Part shown: positions 39,079 to 48,837 of the stretch, piece by piece
Numbering within the stretch: position 1 is the first letter of the stretch
How the letters are laid out: each line of letters opens with the position of its first letter
Assembly: GCA_024277115.1 (NCBI GenBank)
Contig: JAJRVW010000125.1
Span: 1 to 63,013 of the forward strand
Origin: Calditrichota bacterium
GTDB taxonomy: Bacteria > Calditrichota > Calditrichia > Calditrichales > J004
Length of the DNA: 63,013 nucleotides
Direction: 5' to 3'
The notes under the pieces: model-generated
Databases searched by the model: none
Seen by the model: the letters and a program-made list of their open reading frames with translations, nothing else
Told to the model about the DNA's origin: nothing
Made by a program: the position numbers and the translations under genes

Positions 39079-39560
39079 ATGAAAAAAATATTAATAATTG
39101 ACCGCGACTCATCATCTTTAAATGACATTTCCCGTTTGGTAGCGGCCCTAAACTATGAGCCGGTTGTGGTTTTTAATACTGCGGCCATCCAAAATTTAAT
39201 CCGTGAAGAAATTGCCTGTATTTTTTTGGATGTGGAAACAAAAATGATAAAAGTCGATGATGTTGTCCGTTACTTTAACGGGCCGCGCAAAATTGGCCCC
39301 AAAGAGATTGTACCCATCTATTTTTTATGTACCAATCCCGATTCGTATTTTGTGAGCCACGCGCAAAAGTTGCCGCACACGGCCCTTGTCACCAAGCCAA
39401 TCAATTTAGAACAAATTTTTGAACTCCTTTATGAAAGTTTAAACCTTGATGACTGGAATATAATCAGTTTACAAATAATTATAAGCTTTCGCAGCTAAAA
39501 GAATATGCGCTTACAATGGATTCGTGGCTGGAAAAATTTGGCTCGCTATTGGATAATTAG
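39079..39560 (+). pseudogene. Divergent response regulator (REC), frameshift near the end
   Basis: A REC-like domain with the acidic pair in LIIDRDSSS, the acceptor region CIFLDVE and TKP. The first frame ends at 39498 after a nonsense-like tail (IIISFRS). Adding one A to the AAA at 39473-39475 joins a C-terminal helix that ends EYALTMDSWLEKFGSLLDN at 39560, just before the DUF342 gene. The REC fold is complete before the shift, so the product may still function. Confidence 0.65.
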
Positions 39561-39574
39561 AAGGTACTTACGGT

Positions 39575-41029
39575 TTGAGTAAAAAAAGAATTGAACTGAA
39601 CAATGGATTATTGCTGTTAACAGAACTCTGGGGAGGAAAGCTCGTTCTGGGCGAAATTCGTTATGGAACAGCAAAGAAAACAGAGATGCGTTCGGCATTG
39701 ATCAAAAAAGGATTTAAATATGGTCTGCTCGATGCAAGTATCGGTTTGCTCGAGAGCGGTCAAAAAGGGCAAGTACCCATTGCATTGGCCTATCTGGATG
39801 AAGACCCCGGTAAGCCGTGGTTCCACTTCGAAGATGCGTTAAATGATGACAATTTTACGACCTGGCTGGAAAGTGGCAGTCTGGACACAATCGATTTTTC
39901 TTACCCGGTAAAAGCAGGTGAGCGCTTACTGAGCCTATCGCAGACCCCGTTTTCTTATTTACGCCATCCCAACGGAAAGAAAGAATTTTTAGAGGAAATT
40001 CAGGAAGAAAACATTGCACTTTATGCAGGTGAAAATACGACTTTAAACATGCAGCAAAATGCTATCGAAGCTGAAGTAGATGGCTATGCCCATCATACAA
40101 TTTATGGGACAGTTTCCGTTTATCCCCTTAAAACAGTTAAAAATATTGGCAAAATGCACGGACGGGTAGAGTTTGATTATGCTTTGGAAGTGGAACAGGA
40201 TATTCGGAGTGAATCAAGTGTTACATTGCCTTCGAACCTAATTGTAAAAGGTTTAATACGTTCTGCATACATCCGTGTTGGAGGCAATATTACCTGCAAC
40301 TTTGGCTTTGATAACCAACAGCGGCTGGAAAGGGCGCGGATTTATGCCGGCCAATCCATTTTTTCTAACCAGATATTGGGTTATAACGTATGGGCAGGCA
40401 TGTATATAATCGTTCAGCAGTTTATCGAAAACTCGGTGGTTCAATGTATGAATAGCCTAGTTGCGCCGGTTATTAGTCGTTCCGAAATTAAAGTGGGCTC
40501 AAAGGTTTTTGCGCGTAATATCGAAAATGGTACCCAAATTTATCTTGGCCCCAACTATATTATCGATCCAAGTTTAAAAAGTATCAAAAACTATAATAGA
40601 CAGCATGAAAAGAAACTGTTTGATTTATACCTGGATTTAGAAGACCAGCAACGTGATTTAGAGTTTACTAAAAAGAAAGCATTGGGCCATCTGGGAAAAT
40701 TAAATAAAATGGCAAAGGCCAGTATATCCTCGGATGTCTTGCTGAACCGATTTTATGTAAATATGCGTGATATGCTTGAAAAATATCGATCAACATTAGA
40801 GAAATGCGAACGGACATTGAGCATTTACGAAGATGAAAAAAAACAACTCGCTTTCTACGAGACGCACACCCGCGACAAAAAAGATCCTGAAATTATAGTG
40901 ACCGGAAAGATTGGAAGTGGTTGCGTTATCTATGCCCCCCACCAAACCTTGCGAATCCGGGAGTCACTCCATCATGTTTCTATAAAACTTATTGCTGAGA
41001 ATGGCACATTGGAAATCAGTGATTTATAA
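39575..41029 (+). CDS. FapA/DUF342 family protein
   Basis: 484 residues. The central repetitive beta-strand region (about 180-340, IYGTVSVYPLKTVKNIGKMHG, then VKGLIRSAYIRVGGNITC) is a right-handed beta-helix typical of DUF342/FapA, followed by a coiled-coil segment (about 345-430). FapA in Vibrio affects polar flagellum placement through HubP and FlhF; that role here is inference. It starts at TTG. A second member lies at 56010. Confidence 0.8.
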   Translation: MSKKRIELNNGLLLLTELWGGKLVLGEIRYGTAKKTEMRSALIKKGFKYGLLDASIGLLESGQKGQVPIALAYLDEDPGKPWFHFEDALNDDNFTTWLESGSLDTIDFSYPVKAGERLLSLSQTPFSYLRHPNGKKEFLEEIQEENIALYAGENTTLNMQQNAIEAEVDGYAHHTIYGTVSVYPLKTVKNIGKMHGRVEFDYALEVEQDIRSESSVTLPSNLIVKGLIRSAYIRVGGNITCNFGFDNQQRLERARIYAGQSIFSNQILGYNVWAGMYIIVQQFIENSVVQCMNSLVAPVISRSEIKVGSKVFARNIENGTQIYLGPNYIIDPSLKSIKNYNRQHEKKLFDLYLDLEDQQRDLEFTKKKALGHLGKLNKMAKASISSDVLLNRFYVNMRDMLEKYRSTLEKCERTLSIYEDEKKQLAFYETHTRDKKDPEIIVTGKIGSGCVIYAPHQTLRIRESLHHVSIKLIAENGTLEISDL

Positions 41030-41153
41030 TCTTTTCCCCCCTATACGGATTCTAACCACCTTATCGTTATATCCTTCATTTTTAATATAGCCGTGTCGTT
41101 AATAAAGTCATATCATTTTATTATAAATACGATTTAAAATAATAGAGGTGCAC

Positions 41154-43478
41154 ATGAGCACGATATTAGAAGAAGATAAGGAAATCCTTTTTGACTTTAT
41201 TACAGAAAGTAATGAAGCACTCGAAAAAACTGAATTAGTGTTATTGTCCCTGGAAGAAAAAATTTCAGAAAGTGATGCCGTTGACTCGGCAGAGATAAAC
41301 ACAATTTTTAGGACATTTCATTCTATAAAAGGTAGTGCGGGGTTTATCGGTTTGGTTGGTACGCAAAGTTTAACACACGAAGCCGAAACACTGCTTGACC
41401 TGATCCGGAAAGACAAAATACAACTCTCCAAACCGCATATAGACATTTTCCTCGAAGTTAGTGATACGCTGATGATGATGATGAACCATCTGCAAGACCA
41501 TTTTTCTGAAGAAGAATTTCCTGTAGATATGTCCACGCTTTCTTCCCAAATCAGTGATTATATTTCGGCCGCAGAATCTGGTGATCAGGATAATGTGGCA
41601 GAGGATAGTGGTGCAAAATCAGAAACTAAAAAGGACGGGGCTAAAAAGAAAACAACAAAACAACCGGAAAAAAAGGCCTCAGAAATGTCGGACCAGGAAT
41701 TGTTGGATGCCCTGATTACCCCGGAAATGGAAAAACAATTTGTTGTAGACTCCACGGAACTATTGGATAGCCTGGAGCAGGACTTGTTAAACCTCGAGAA
41801 AGAACCGGACAATACAGAAATAATTGAAAATGCTTTCCGTACGCTGCACAGCCTTAAAGGCAATGCAGGATTTTTTAATTACACAGATATAAACCAAATT
41901 TGCCACAAGGCAGAAACTTTTCTTGACATGGCCCGCAGTGGAAAAGTAGTGCCGGGCACATCACAGATTTCTCTCATATTACAAGTACTGGATTTTATTA
42001 AAATCGCCGTGGATAATTTAGATGATGGCAAAGCGCCTGTAATTATGGGTAAGATTGGCTTAATGGATTTGATGAACGAAGCGTTTGGTTTTGATGAAAC
42101 AGAAGAAGCGCCCAAAGCAGCTACTCCTAAGAAAAAAAGCATTGAGAAAGAGAAATCTGGAAAAAAAGAGACGCAAGCAAGAGAAAAGCCTGAGCCAGAA
42201 AAAAATATAAAAGAAGCAGGAAAACAAGTTGTAACAAAGATACCGGCACTGACGAAAAAGACTGCGGCGAAGGCAGAAAAGGAAAAACCGGAAACAAAAA
42301 AGAGTGTTTCTGAAGTTATCCGCGTGGATGTAAATAAACTTAATACACTTATGGACCTGGTTGGCGAAATAGTGATTTCAGAATCAATGGTCTCTCATAA
42401 CCCCGATTTAAGGGGGATGGAATTGGAGAGTTTTGAAAAATCCATCAGCTATTTACAAAAAAATGTCAGGGAATTACAAGAACTTTCTACCTCGATGCGC
42501 ATGATCCCGCTTAATGGCGTTTTTGGGAAAATGAAACGGTTGATCCGTGACTTATCATCAAAAAATAATAAAAAAATTGAATTGGTTATTTCCGGTGGGG
42601 AAACCGAAGTCGATCGTTCTGTTCTGGAGCATATTTCTGACCCATTGGTCCATATTCTAAGAAATGCGGCGGACCACGGTATACAAGGCCCGGAAGAGCG
42701 CATCAAAAATGGAAAAAATGAAACCGGTCGTATTGAACTTTCTGCCCGGCAGGTTGGTGGAGAAATCTGGATTATGATCAAAGATGATGGTGCCGGTCTT
42801 AACCGTGAAAAACTTTTATCTAAAGCGTTGGAAAAAGGGGTTATTCAGGAAAATGAGCTGGATATGCCCGATGAAAAAGTCTGGAACCTGATTTTTGCAC
42901 CAGGGTTTTCCACAGCCGAAAAAGTATCTGATATTTCGGGCCGTGGCGTTGGGATGGATGTTGTGCTTAAAAATGTTGAAAAGATTCGTGGAAAGGTAGA
43001 GGTATCCAGTGAAGATGGAATTGGCACAACCATAAATTTGCGGATTCCGCTTACTACTGCAATTGTTGATGGCATGATTATGCGTGTTGAAAAATCGATT
43101 TATGCGATTCCAACCCTGGATATAAAAGAGTCTTTACAAGTTGGTGAAAATAATATTGTTGATTTAATTGACGGGCAAGAGGTTATAAAAATCCGTGAAA
43201 GCCTGGTACCTGTTTTACGTGTTCATGAGCTGCACCGGCTAAGCTTTGAACAAAAACCTTTAAGTGAAGGCATTGTTGTTGTTACGGAGAAGGCAGGAAA
43301 AGGCATTGGGTTTTTAGTGGATGAAATTCTTGGCCAACAGCAATTAGTAATAAAGGCGTTGCCCAATTATCTCGGTTCTGTGCCGGGTGTTTCGGGTTGT
43401 GCAATTTTAGGGACGGGAGAAATTTGTCTGATCCTAGAGCTGGCACATCTTATAAAAATGGTTGAGTCGGTGGCTTAA
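41154..43478 (+). CDS. cheA: Chemotaxis histidine kinase CheA with two Hpt domains
   Basis: 775 residues. Two Hpt domains are present: FHSIKGSAGFIGL (His56) and LHSLKGNAGFFNY (His232). A Lys/Glu-rich linker (about 320-380) follows, then the P3 dimerisation helices (VDVNKLNTLMDLVGEIVISE), P4 ATPase (HILRNAADHGIQGPEER and GRGVGMDVV), and the P5 CheW-like regulatory domain. CheA passes phosphate to CheY and CheB. The ATG at 41154 is preferred, with AGAGG upstream, over a GTG two codons earlier. The usual CheY-binding P2 domain is not evident. No frameshift is seen. Confidence 0.96.
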   Translation: MSTILEEDKEILFDFITESNEALEKTELVLLSLEEKISESDAVDSAEINTIFRTFHSIKGSAGFIGLVGTQSLTHEAETLLDLIRKDKIQLSKPHIDIFLEVSDTLMMMMNHLQDHFSEEEFPVDMSTLSSQISDYISAAESGDQDNVAEDSGAKSETKKDGAKKKTTKQPEKKASEMSDQELLDALITPEMEKQFVVDSTELLDSLEQDLLNLEKEPDNTEIIENAFRTLHSLKGNAGFFNYTDINQICHKAETFLDMARSGKVVPGTSQISLILQVLDFIKIAVDNLDDGKAPVIMGKIGLMDLMNEAFGFDETEEAPKAATPKKKSIEKEKSGKKETQAREKPEPEKNIKEAGKQVVTKIPALTKKTAAKAEKEKPETKKSVSEVIRVDVNKLNTLMDLVGEIVISESMVSHNPDLRGMELESFEKSISYLQKNVRELQELSTSMRMIPLNGVFGKMKRLIRDLSSKNNKKIELVISGGETEVDRSVLEHISDPLVHILRNAADHGIQGPEERIKNGKNETGRIELSARQVGGEIWIMIKDDGAGLNREKLLSKALEKGVIQENELDMPDEKVWNLIFAPGFSTAEKVSDISGRGVGMDVVLKNVEKIRGKVEVSSEDGIGTTINLRIPLTTAIVDGMIMRVEKSIYAIPTLDIKESLQVGENNIVDLIDGQEVIKIRESLVPVLRVHELHRLSFEQKPLSEGIVVVTEKAGKGIGFLVDEILGQQQLVIKALPNYLGSVPGVSGCAILGTGEICLILELAHLIKMVESVA

Positions 43479-43499
43479 CGGGGTTGATAGGAGGTCTGG

Positions 43500-45260
43500 A
43501 TGTTTAATTTTTTTAAAAAAGGGCCCGGAGCAGATTTTGATGCCTCTGTGCAAAATGAGACGTCTCCGCCTAAGCGTAAAAAACGTGCTTATGGTAAAGG
43601 TGTAATCTCTGTTTCGGATTCAAAGGATCGGGAAAAAATAAATTTTCTTGGGCTTACTGAAGATGATTTAGGAATTATAAAATCCTGGCAAGATATCTGT
43701 CTCGAAGTTTCCGATGAACTAGTTGATCAATTTTATGATCATGTTAAAAAATATGCGGTTACACTAAATATTTTAAATGAACATAGCAGTGTTGAGCGAC
43801 AACGGCCAATGCTTACCCGTTATATTAAAACCTTTTTTGATGGGAAAATTGATGATAAATATATTGAATACCGACGTATAGTTGGCATCCAGCATGAGCG
43901 GATAAACCTTGATGCCAGTTGGTATATTGCCATGTATGAGGTCATCCGTAAAGTACTTGTAGGCGCATTAAAAGATAGTGGCGCTTATCAGGAAGAAATT
44001 CAGGATTTCTCGGAATCATTTTCTCGCTTAATTCAAACGGATATCGCTTTTGTAATACAAGCCCTCTCCGATGCCCGCTTTGAGAAAATAGAAAATATGC
44101 AAAAAAAGCAAGTGCAAATTTTTAACGATCTTGTAAGCGAAATAAACCTGCTTGGCGAGGCGGGGCAATCGGGTGATTTAAGTAAAAGGGCACGTGTTGA
44201 TGGCCTTGATGAGAATGTGCAAGGTGTTCTAACTTCTTTAAATAAAATGTTGGATGAAATTGTAAAACCCACACAAGAAGCACTGAAAATATTACAATGT
44301 ATTTCCAAGGGTGACTTAACTAAATCAGTAGAGGGTGTTTACAAAGGCGATCATTCAAAAATGAAAATTGCTTTAAATGATACCATTTTTTCATTGAATG
44401 ATGTTCTTGGTGGTGTCTCTTTTTCAATTGGCCAATTAACTTCGGGTGCAAAACAAGTTTCGGACAGCGCTCAGTCAGTAGCACAGGGTACAACTGAACA
44501 GGCAAGTTCCCTTCAAGAGATTAGTGCTTCAATGACGATTATTAACCAACAAACCGATCAAAATGCGCAAAGTGCAGGCCAGGCAGACAAACTTTCCGGT
44601 GAGACTCAAAAACTATGCGTGACAGGTAGTAAGCAAATGGAGACCATGATTGATGCCATGGGCGAGATGAAAGTATCATCGGAACAAATTTCTAAAATAA
44701 TCAAAGTTATTGATGAGATCGCCTTCCAGACGAATTTACTGGCATTGAATGCCGCTGTTGAAGCCGCACGGGCAGGCATTCATGGAAAAGGATTTGCCGT
44801 TGTGGCCGAAGAGGTTAGGAACCTGGCCCAACGAAGTGCAAAGGCTGCCAACGAAACCACAGATTTGATAGAAGGAAACAACACAAAAGTAGTTGATGGC
44901 TTAAAAATTGCGCAAGAAACAGGAAAATCTTTTGCAGAAATTGTGGGAAATATTACCGAAGTATCGAAGCTCATTTCTGAAATAAATGTAGCATCGAAGG
45001 AACAGAGTGATGGCATAAACCAGGCAAATAGTGGTCTGGCACAAATTGATCGAGTAACTCAATCGAATACCGCAAGCTCCGAAGAAAGCGCTGCTGCCGC
45101 TGAAGAGCTTGCGAGCCAATCGAACCATTTAGAGACTTTGATAAGTAAATTTAAAATCACAAATAATTCAAATTTGGCTTCAAAGAAGCATAATATATCA
45201 GAGCAATCATTGGAATATGCGTACGACAATTCGGGTGAATTTGGGTTTGAGGATAATTAA
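43500..45260 (+). CDS. Globin-coupled chemoreceptor (HemAT-like)
   Basis: 586 residues without membrane segments, so a soluble receptor. The N-terminal 190 residues match a sensor globin: a proximal-histidine region VGIQHERINLDASWYIAMYE (His about 132). A HAMP-like segment (about 240-300) precedes the signalling domain, whose tip is [20 protein letters not shown] then [20 protein letters not shown]. Family members bind heme and sense O2. The gene lies 22 bases after cheA and 40 before cheW, so all three are one transcription unit. Confidence 0.9.
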   Translation: MFNFFKKGPGADFDASVQNETSPPKRKKRAYGKGVISVSDSKDREKINFLGLTEDDLGIIKSWQDICLEVSDELVDQFYDHVKKYAVTLNILNEHSSVERQRPMLTRYIKTFFDGKIDDKYIEYRRIVGIQHERINLDASWYIAMYEVIRKVLVGALKDSGAYQEEIQDFSESFSRLIQTDIAFVIQALSDARFEKIENMQKKQVQIFNDLVSEINLLGEAGQSGDLSKRARVDGLDENVQGVLTSLNKMLDEIVKPTQEALKILQCISKGDLTKSVEGVYKGDHSKMKIALNDTIFSLNDVLGGVSFSIGQLTSGAKQVSDSAQSVAQGTTEQASSLQEISASMTIINQQTDQNAQSAGQADKLSGETQKLCVTGSKQMETMIDAMGEMKVSSEQISKIIKVIDEIAFQTNLLALNAAVEAARAGIHGKGFAVVAEEVRNLAQRSAKAANETTDLIEGNNTKVVDGLKIAQETGKSFAEIVGNITEVSKLISEINVASKEQSDGINQANSGLAQIDRVTQSNTASSEESAAAAEELASQSNHLETLISKFKITNNSNLASKKHNISEQSLEYAYDNSGEFGFEDN

Positions 45261-45299
45261 AAAATTTAAACGTATCACTTCTTATCAGGAGTTATTGTT

Positions 45300-45812
45300 A
45301 TGCAAACAGCAGAAGAATCTTTAGTGGAAAATTTTGAGGAAGAAGACAGCCAGGAAGGGCAGTTTTTGACATTCAATATTGCAATGCAAGAATATGGCAT
45401 TGATATCCGCCATGTTACAGAAATTATCGGGATTCAGAAAATTACAGAATTGCCTGAGTTACCGGAATTTGTAAAAGGTGTGATAAACCTCCGTGGCAAA
45501 GTAATCCCTGTGGTTGATGTGCGCTTGCGCTTTGGCATGGACGAGCGTGACTACGATGAACGGACCTGTATTGTTGTTGTAAATATCAACCAAACTTCTG
45601 TTGGGTTGGTTGTTGATACCGTCTCGGAGGTGATGAATATTCCGGAAGAAAGTATTGAGCCTCCACCCAAAGTAAATAAAAAAATTAATGGTAACCGGTT
45701 TGTCCAAGGCCTCGGCAAGGTGGAGGAAGATGTGAAAATTTTACTTGATACCCAGAAGCTTTTGTTTGAAGAAGAACTGGAACAAATTATTAATGCCCAA
45801 ACAAAAGTATAA
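45300..45812 (+). CDS. cheW: Chemotaxis coupling protein CheW
   Basis: 170 residues. The CheW fold is shown by FLTFNIAMQEYGIDIRHVTE, KGVINLRGKVIPVVDVRLRF and VGLVVDTVSEVMNIPEE. It links receptors to CheA. A GGAG site is present upstream. The 195 bases downstream hold no gene. Confidence 0.96.
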   Translation: MQTAEESLVENFEEEDSQEGQFLTFNIAMQEYGIDIRHVTEIIGIQKITELPELPEFVKGVINLRGKVIPVVDVRLRFGMDERDYDERTCIVVVNINQTSVGLVVDTVSEVMNIPEESIEPPPKVNKKINGNRFVQGLGKVEEDVKILLDTQKLLFEEELEQIINAQTKV

Positions 45813-46007
45813 TTGGGACACGTGCTTTGTTTTTGTGAGGTGATTAGTTTTCTCTTTGAGGAGCTACTAAATATGCTGCATTTTTATAGAAGACGAAATC
45901 TATAAGTTGTGACCTTCAATTAGAAGATTATTGTGTTCAATTTAATTTTCCTGTACTACGGGAAATCTCGGTGAAAACTACAACGATTCAAAGAGAATGT
46001 TTTACTT

Positions 46008-48053
46008 ATGCATGATAAATATAAAACCAAAGCACAACTTATTACAGAGCTGAATGAGTTACGTTTACAATTAACTTCATGTAAAAGCCCCGATAATAAA
46101 AAGCTTACACACATAAAAATAAGCAGGCCGATTATAAAAAGCCCGGAATATTTATCGCGCTTCCCGAATGAAAATCCAGAGCCAGTATTTCAAACAAATA
46201 AACGGTGCGAAATAATTTATGCCAATAAAGCATCAGAGTGTTTATTAAAAAGCTGGGTGACCAGTAAAAGTGGCTTGCTTAGTATTGATCTTCAAATGAA
46301 AATGATAAATGCTTTTGCAACAAATCAGGCGTTTTTAGTTGAAGTATTATGTGGAAAAAAAGTCTTCGATATCCATTGTGTACCCCTTGTAGACTTTGAA
46401 TGTATGAATTTTTATGCCCATAATATTACTGAACGCAAAAGGATGGATGAGGCACTGCGTGAGAATGAAAATAAATACAGAACATTATTCGAGCAATCTG
46501 TGGATGCCATTCTTATTATAGAGCATGAAAAATTTATTGATTGTAATCCCGCCACATTAGAGATGTTGGGTTATAGTGATAAAAAAGAGTTGTTAAATAC
46601 CCATCCCTCCGATTTATCCCCCGAGATACAAGCCGATGGAAGAAACTCCTTAGAAAAGGCAAACGAGATGATTGTAACGGCCTTTAAAAAAGGAAACCAC
46701 CGTTTTGACTGGGAGCATAAACGAAAAAACGGGGAAGTGATCCCTGTGGAGGTCATTCTCTCCGTTATCCCTTTTGGCGGGAAGAAATTATTACAGGTGG
46801 TATGGCGCGATATTTCTGTTCGTAAACAAGTGGAATTAGAATTACAAAGGGCAAAAGATTTTGCAGAGGAGTCAAACCGCGCAAAAAGTGAGTTCCTGGC
46901 TAAAATGAGCCATGAAATTAGAACCCCGATGAACGGTGTACTTGGCATGGCCGATTTACTTCTTGGAACAAAGCTTGATGCCGAGCAGAAAGAATTTACA
47001 AAAATGATTTATGAATCGGGCAAGTTTTTATTAACTGTAATCAACGATATTCTTGATTTTTCAAAAATTGAATCAGGTAATTTAAGCCTGGAATATATAG
47101 ATTTTAATCTGTACGAGGTGATTAAAAGTGTCACTGATTTATTTCAGAAAAAAGCACAGGAAAAAAAGATATCTTTTTCTTGTGTTACGGCTAACGAAGT
47201 ATCCGACAAGCTTATCGGTGATCCTGTCAGACTTAGACAAATATTAGTAAATTTAATTAGCAATGCCTTAAAGTTTACAAATGAAGGTGGTGTATCTGTC
47301 AAAATAGAGATAGAAAAAGAAACAACGGTTGCACAGTTTTTGCGTTTTGAAGTAATTGATACAGGAATTGGCATAAAACAAAGAAACATTACTAAACTAT
47401 TCCAGTCTTTCACCCAGGAGGATAGTTCAACAACCCGCAAATACGGCGGCACAGGATTAGGGCTCGCCATATCAAAAAATTTATGTAAACTTATGGGGGG
47501 GGAGATTGGCGTTGAGAGCGAAGTGGGCAAAGGCTCTCTTTTTTGGTTTACACTTCCTTTAAATAAATCGCAGAACAGTGCAGTAAAAACAACTAATACG
47601 ACAGAAATTAATAACTTAGATTATAACGATCAGCAAATAAGTATATACAGCCCTGTTGACGAAAGCCCCCTACGGATTTTATTGGCGGAAGATAATCTTA
47701 TTAATCAAAAAGTGGCGACTAAACAATTGGAAAAACTTGGATACTCTGTTGATTGCGTGCTAAATGGCAAAGAAGCGTTAATGAAAATTAATTCAACACA
47801 ATTCGATCTCGTTTTAATGGACATGCAAATGCCGGAGATGGACGGATTGGAGGCAACCGAAGCCATCCGGGCATCTGAAACAAGTGGGCAGAGAATACCG
47901 GTTATTGCCTTAACTGCCAATGCAATGAAGAGTGATCAGGAAAAATGCCTTGCGGCGGGGATGGATGATTATATGTCCAAGCCATTTACTAAAGAGCAGC
48001 TAAAAAGAATAATAGAAAAATATATAATAAAAACTGAGCAATTTGAATTTTGA
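46008..48053 (+). CDS. Hybrid sensor histidine kinase: PAS-HisKA-HATPase-REC
   Basis: 681 residues. The first 60 are a helical segment, then one degenerate and one good PAS domain (about 65-145 and 150-275). The H-box is the classical SHEIRTPMNGVLGMADLL, unlike the other two hybrid kinases. The ATPase has TGLGLAISKNLCKLMGG and REC has LLAEDNLINQKVA and LVLMDMQMPEMDG. No Hpt domain follows, so relay needs an outside Hpt. Confidence 0.93.
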   Translation: MHDKYKTKAQLITELNELRLQLTSCKSPDNKKLTHIKISRPIIKSPEYLSRFPNENPEPVFQTNKRCEIIYANKASECLLKSWVTSKSGLLSIDLQMKMINAFATNQAFLVEVLCGKKVFDIHCVPLVDFECMNFYAHNITERKRMDEALRENENKYRTLFEQSVDAILIIEHEKFIDCNPATLEMLGYSDKKELLNTHPSDLSPEIQADGRNSLEKANEMIVTAFKKGNHRFDWEHKRKNGEVIPVEVILSVIPFGGKKLLQVVWRDISVRKQVELELQRAKDFAEESNRAKSEFLAKMSHEIRTPMNGVLGMADLLLGTKLDAEQKEFTKMIYESGKFLLTVINDILDFSKIESGNLSLEYIDFNLYEVIKSVTDLFQKKAQEKKISFSCVTANEVSDKLIGDPVRLRQILVNLISNALKFTNEGGVSVKIEIEKETTVAQFLRFEVIDTGIGIKQRNITKLFQSFTQEDSSTTRKYGGTGLGLAISKNLCKLMGGEIGVESEVGKGSLFWFTLPLNKSQNSAVKTTNTTEINNLDYNDQQISIYSPVDESPLRILLAEDNLINQKVATKQLEKLGYSVDCVLNGKEALMKINSTQFDLVLMDMQMPEMDGLEATEAIRASETSGQRIPVIALTANAMKSDQEKCLAAGMDDYMSKPFTKEQLKRIIEKYIIKTEQFEF

Positions 48054-48199
48054 AAGTGTAATAAATACCCCATCCTTTTGTCATTACCTGAATTATTAAA
48101 GCAGGCTTCTGGCCGAGCTTTTAATACCTCCCCTTGCATTTTGCATCAAATACTACTCAATTATTCCTGGCAAAAAACTAATCAATCTTAATTATTCAA

Positions 48200-48228
48200 T
48201 AACATCCCCATTACAATCTCCGATATAA
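48200..48228 (+). promoter_or_regulatory. Weak sigma-28-like promoter candidate
   Basis: CTCCGATATAA (from 48218) lies about 20 bases after a TAAC-type block and 50 bases before the gene at 48277. It resembles the GCCGATAA -10 of sigma-28 promoters, but the -35 match is poor. Confidence 0.3.
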
Positions 48229-48276
48229 TTTAAAGAATCGAAAAATGCATTTTAAAATCATCATGGAGGATGTAAA

Positions 48277-48813
48277 ATGAGAACGTTACGATTAACAATT
48301 CTATTATTGCTAGTTTTATCTACAAGCCAGCTTTTTGCACGGAATGCAACGGCAGCACAATATTTATACATGATCAGTAAAGTAATCCCGGAGAAGAAAA
48401 AAGTAGCTGTATTCATGTCCAGGGATCTTGTAGAAAAAGAAAAAGGCAAGCTTCAGCGGGCTGCAGCAACTTTTGGTGTTACGGTAACAATTTATATTAT
48501 CGAAGGGGCCCGTTCTATCGGAACCAGCCTGAAAAAATTATCTGGTGATGATGTGCTGGTTGTATATGAAACACCTGTTTTAGTCCAAAAATCGAGCAAA
48601 ATGTTTATTCTCTCTAAATGTAAAGAGAAAGGGATACCGGTAGTTTCTCCATCTGAAGAGTATGCCAAGGCTGGAGCATTTATAGGGATATTTGTAAATG
48701 AGAAATTTAAAATGACAGGGTTGACCATCAATCTGCAAAACCATGCAGACCTGGCACCAAAATTTACAGAGGAATTTAACGTATCACTTGGTATTACTGA
48801 AGTATTAAAATAA
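48277..48813 (+). CDS. Periplasmic protein, YfiR/substrate-binding-like
   Basis: 178 residues with a clear signal peptide (LRLTILLLLVLSTSQLFA). The mature part, ISKVIPEKKKVAVFMSRDLVE, then VTIYIIEGARSIGTSLKKL, ending with GIPVVSPSEEYAKAGAFIGI, resembles one lobe of ABC_sub_bind or YfiR-type periplasmic proteins. The strong site GGAGG precedes the ATG. It is followed 24 bases later by a membrane chemoreceptor, so it may present a ligand to that receptor. Confidence 0.65.
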   Translation: MRTLRLTILLLLVLSTSQLFARNATAAQYLYMISKVIPEKKKVAVFMSRDLVEKEKGKLQRAAATFGVTVTIYIIEGARSIGTSLKKLSGDDVLVVYETPVLVQKSSKMFILSKCKEKGIPVVSPSEEYAKAGAFIGIFVNEKFKMTGLTINLQNHADLAPKFTEEFNVSLGITEVLK

Positions 48814-48837
48814 AAAATATTTAAAAAGGTGCAGGAA

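Noticed and set aside
39079-39498. The kinase, DUF342 and REC genes as one phage-type or defence island
   Set aside because: Neighbours are flagellar and chemotaxis genes with intact operon spacing; no phage or nuclease genes occur.
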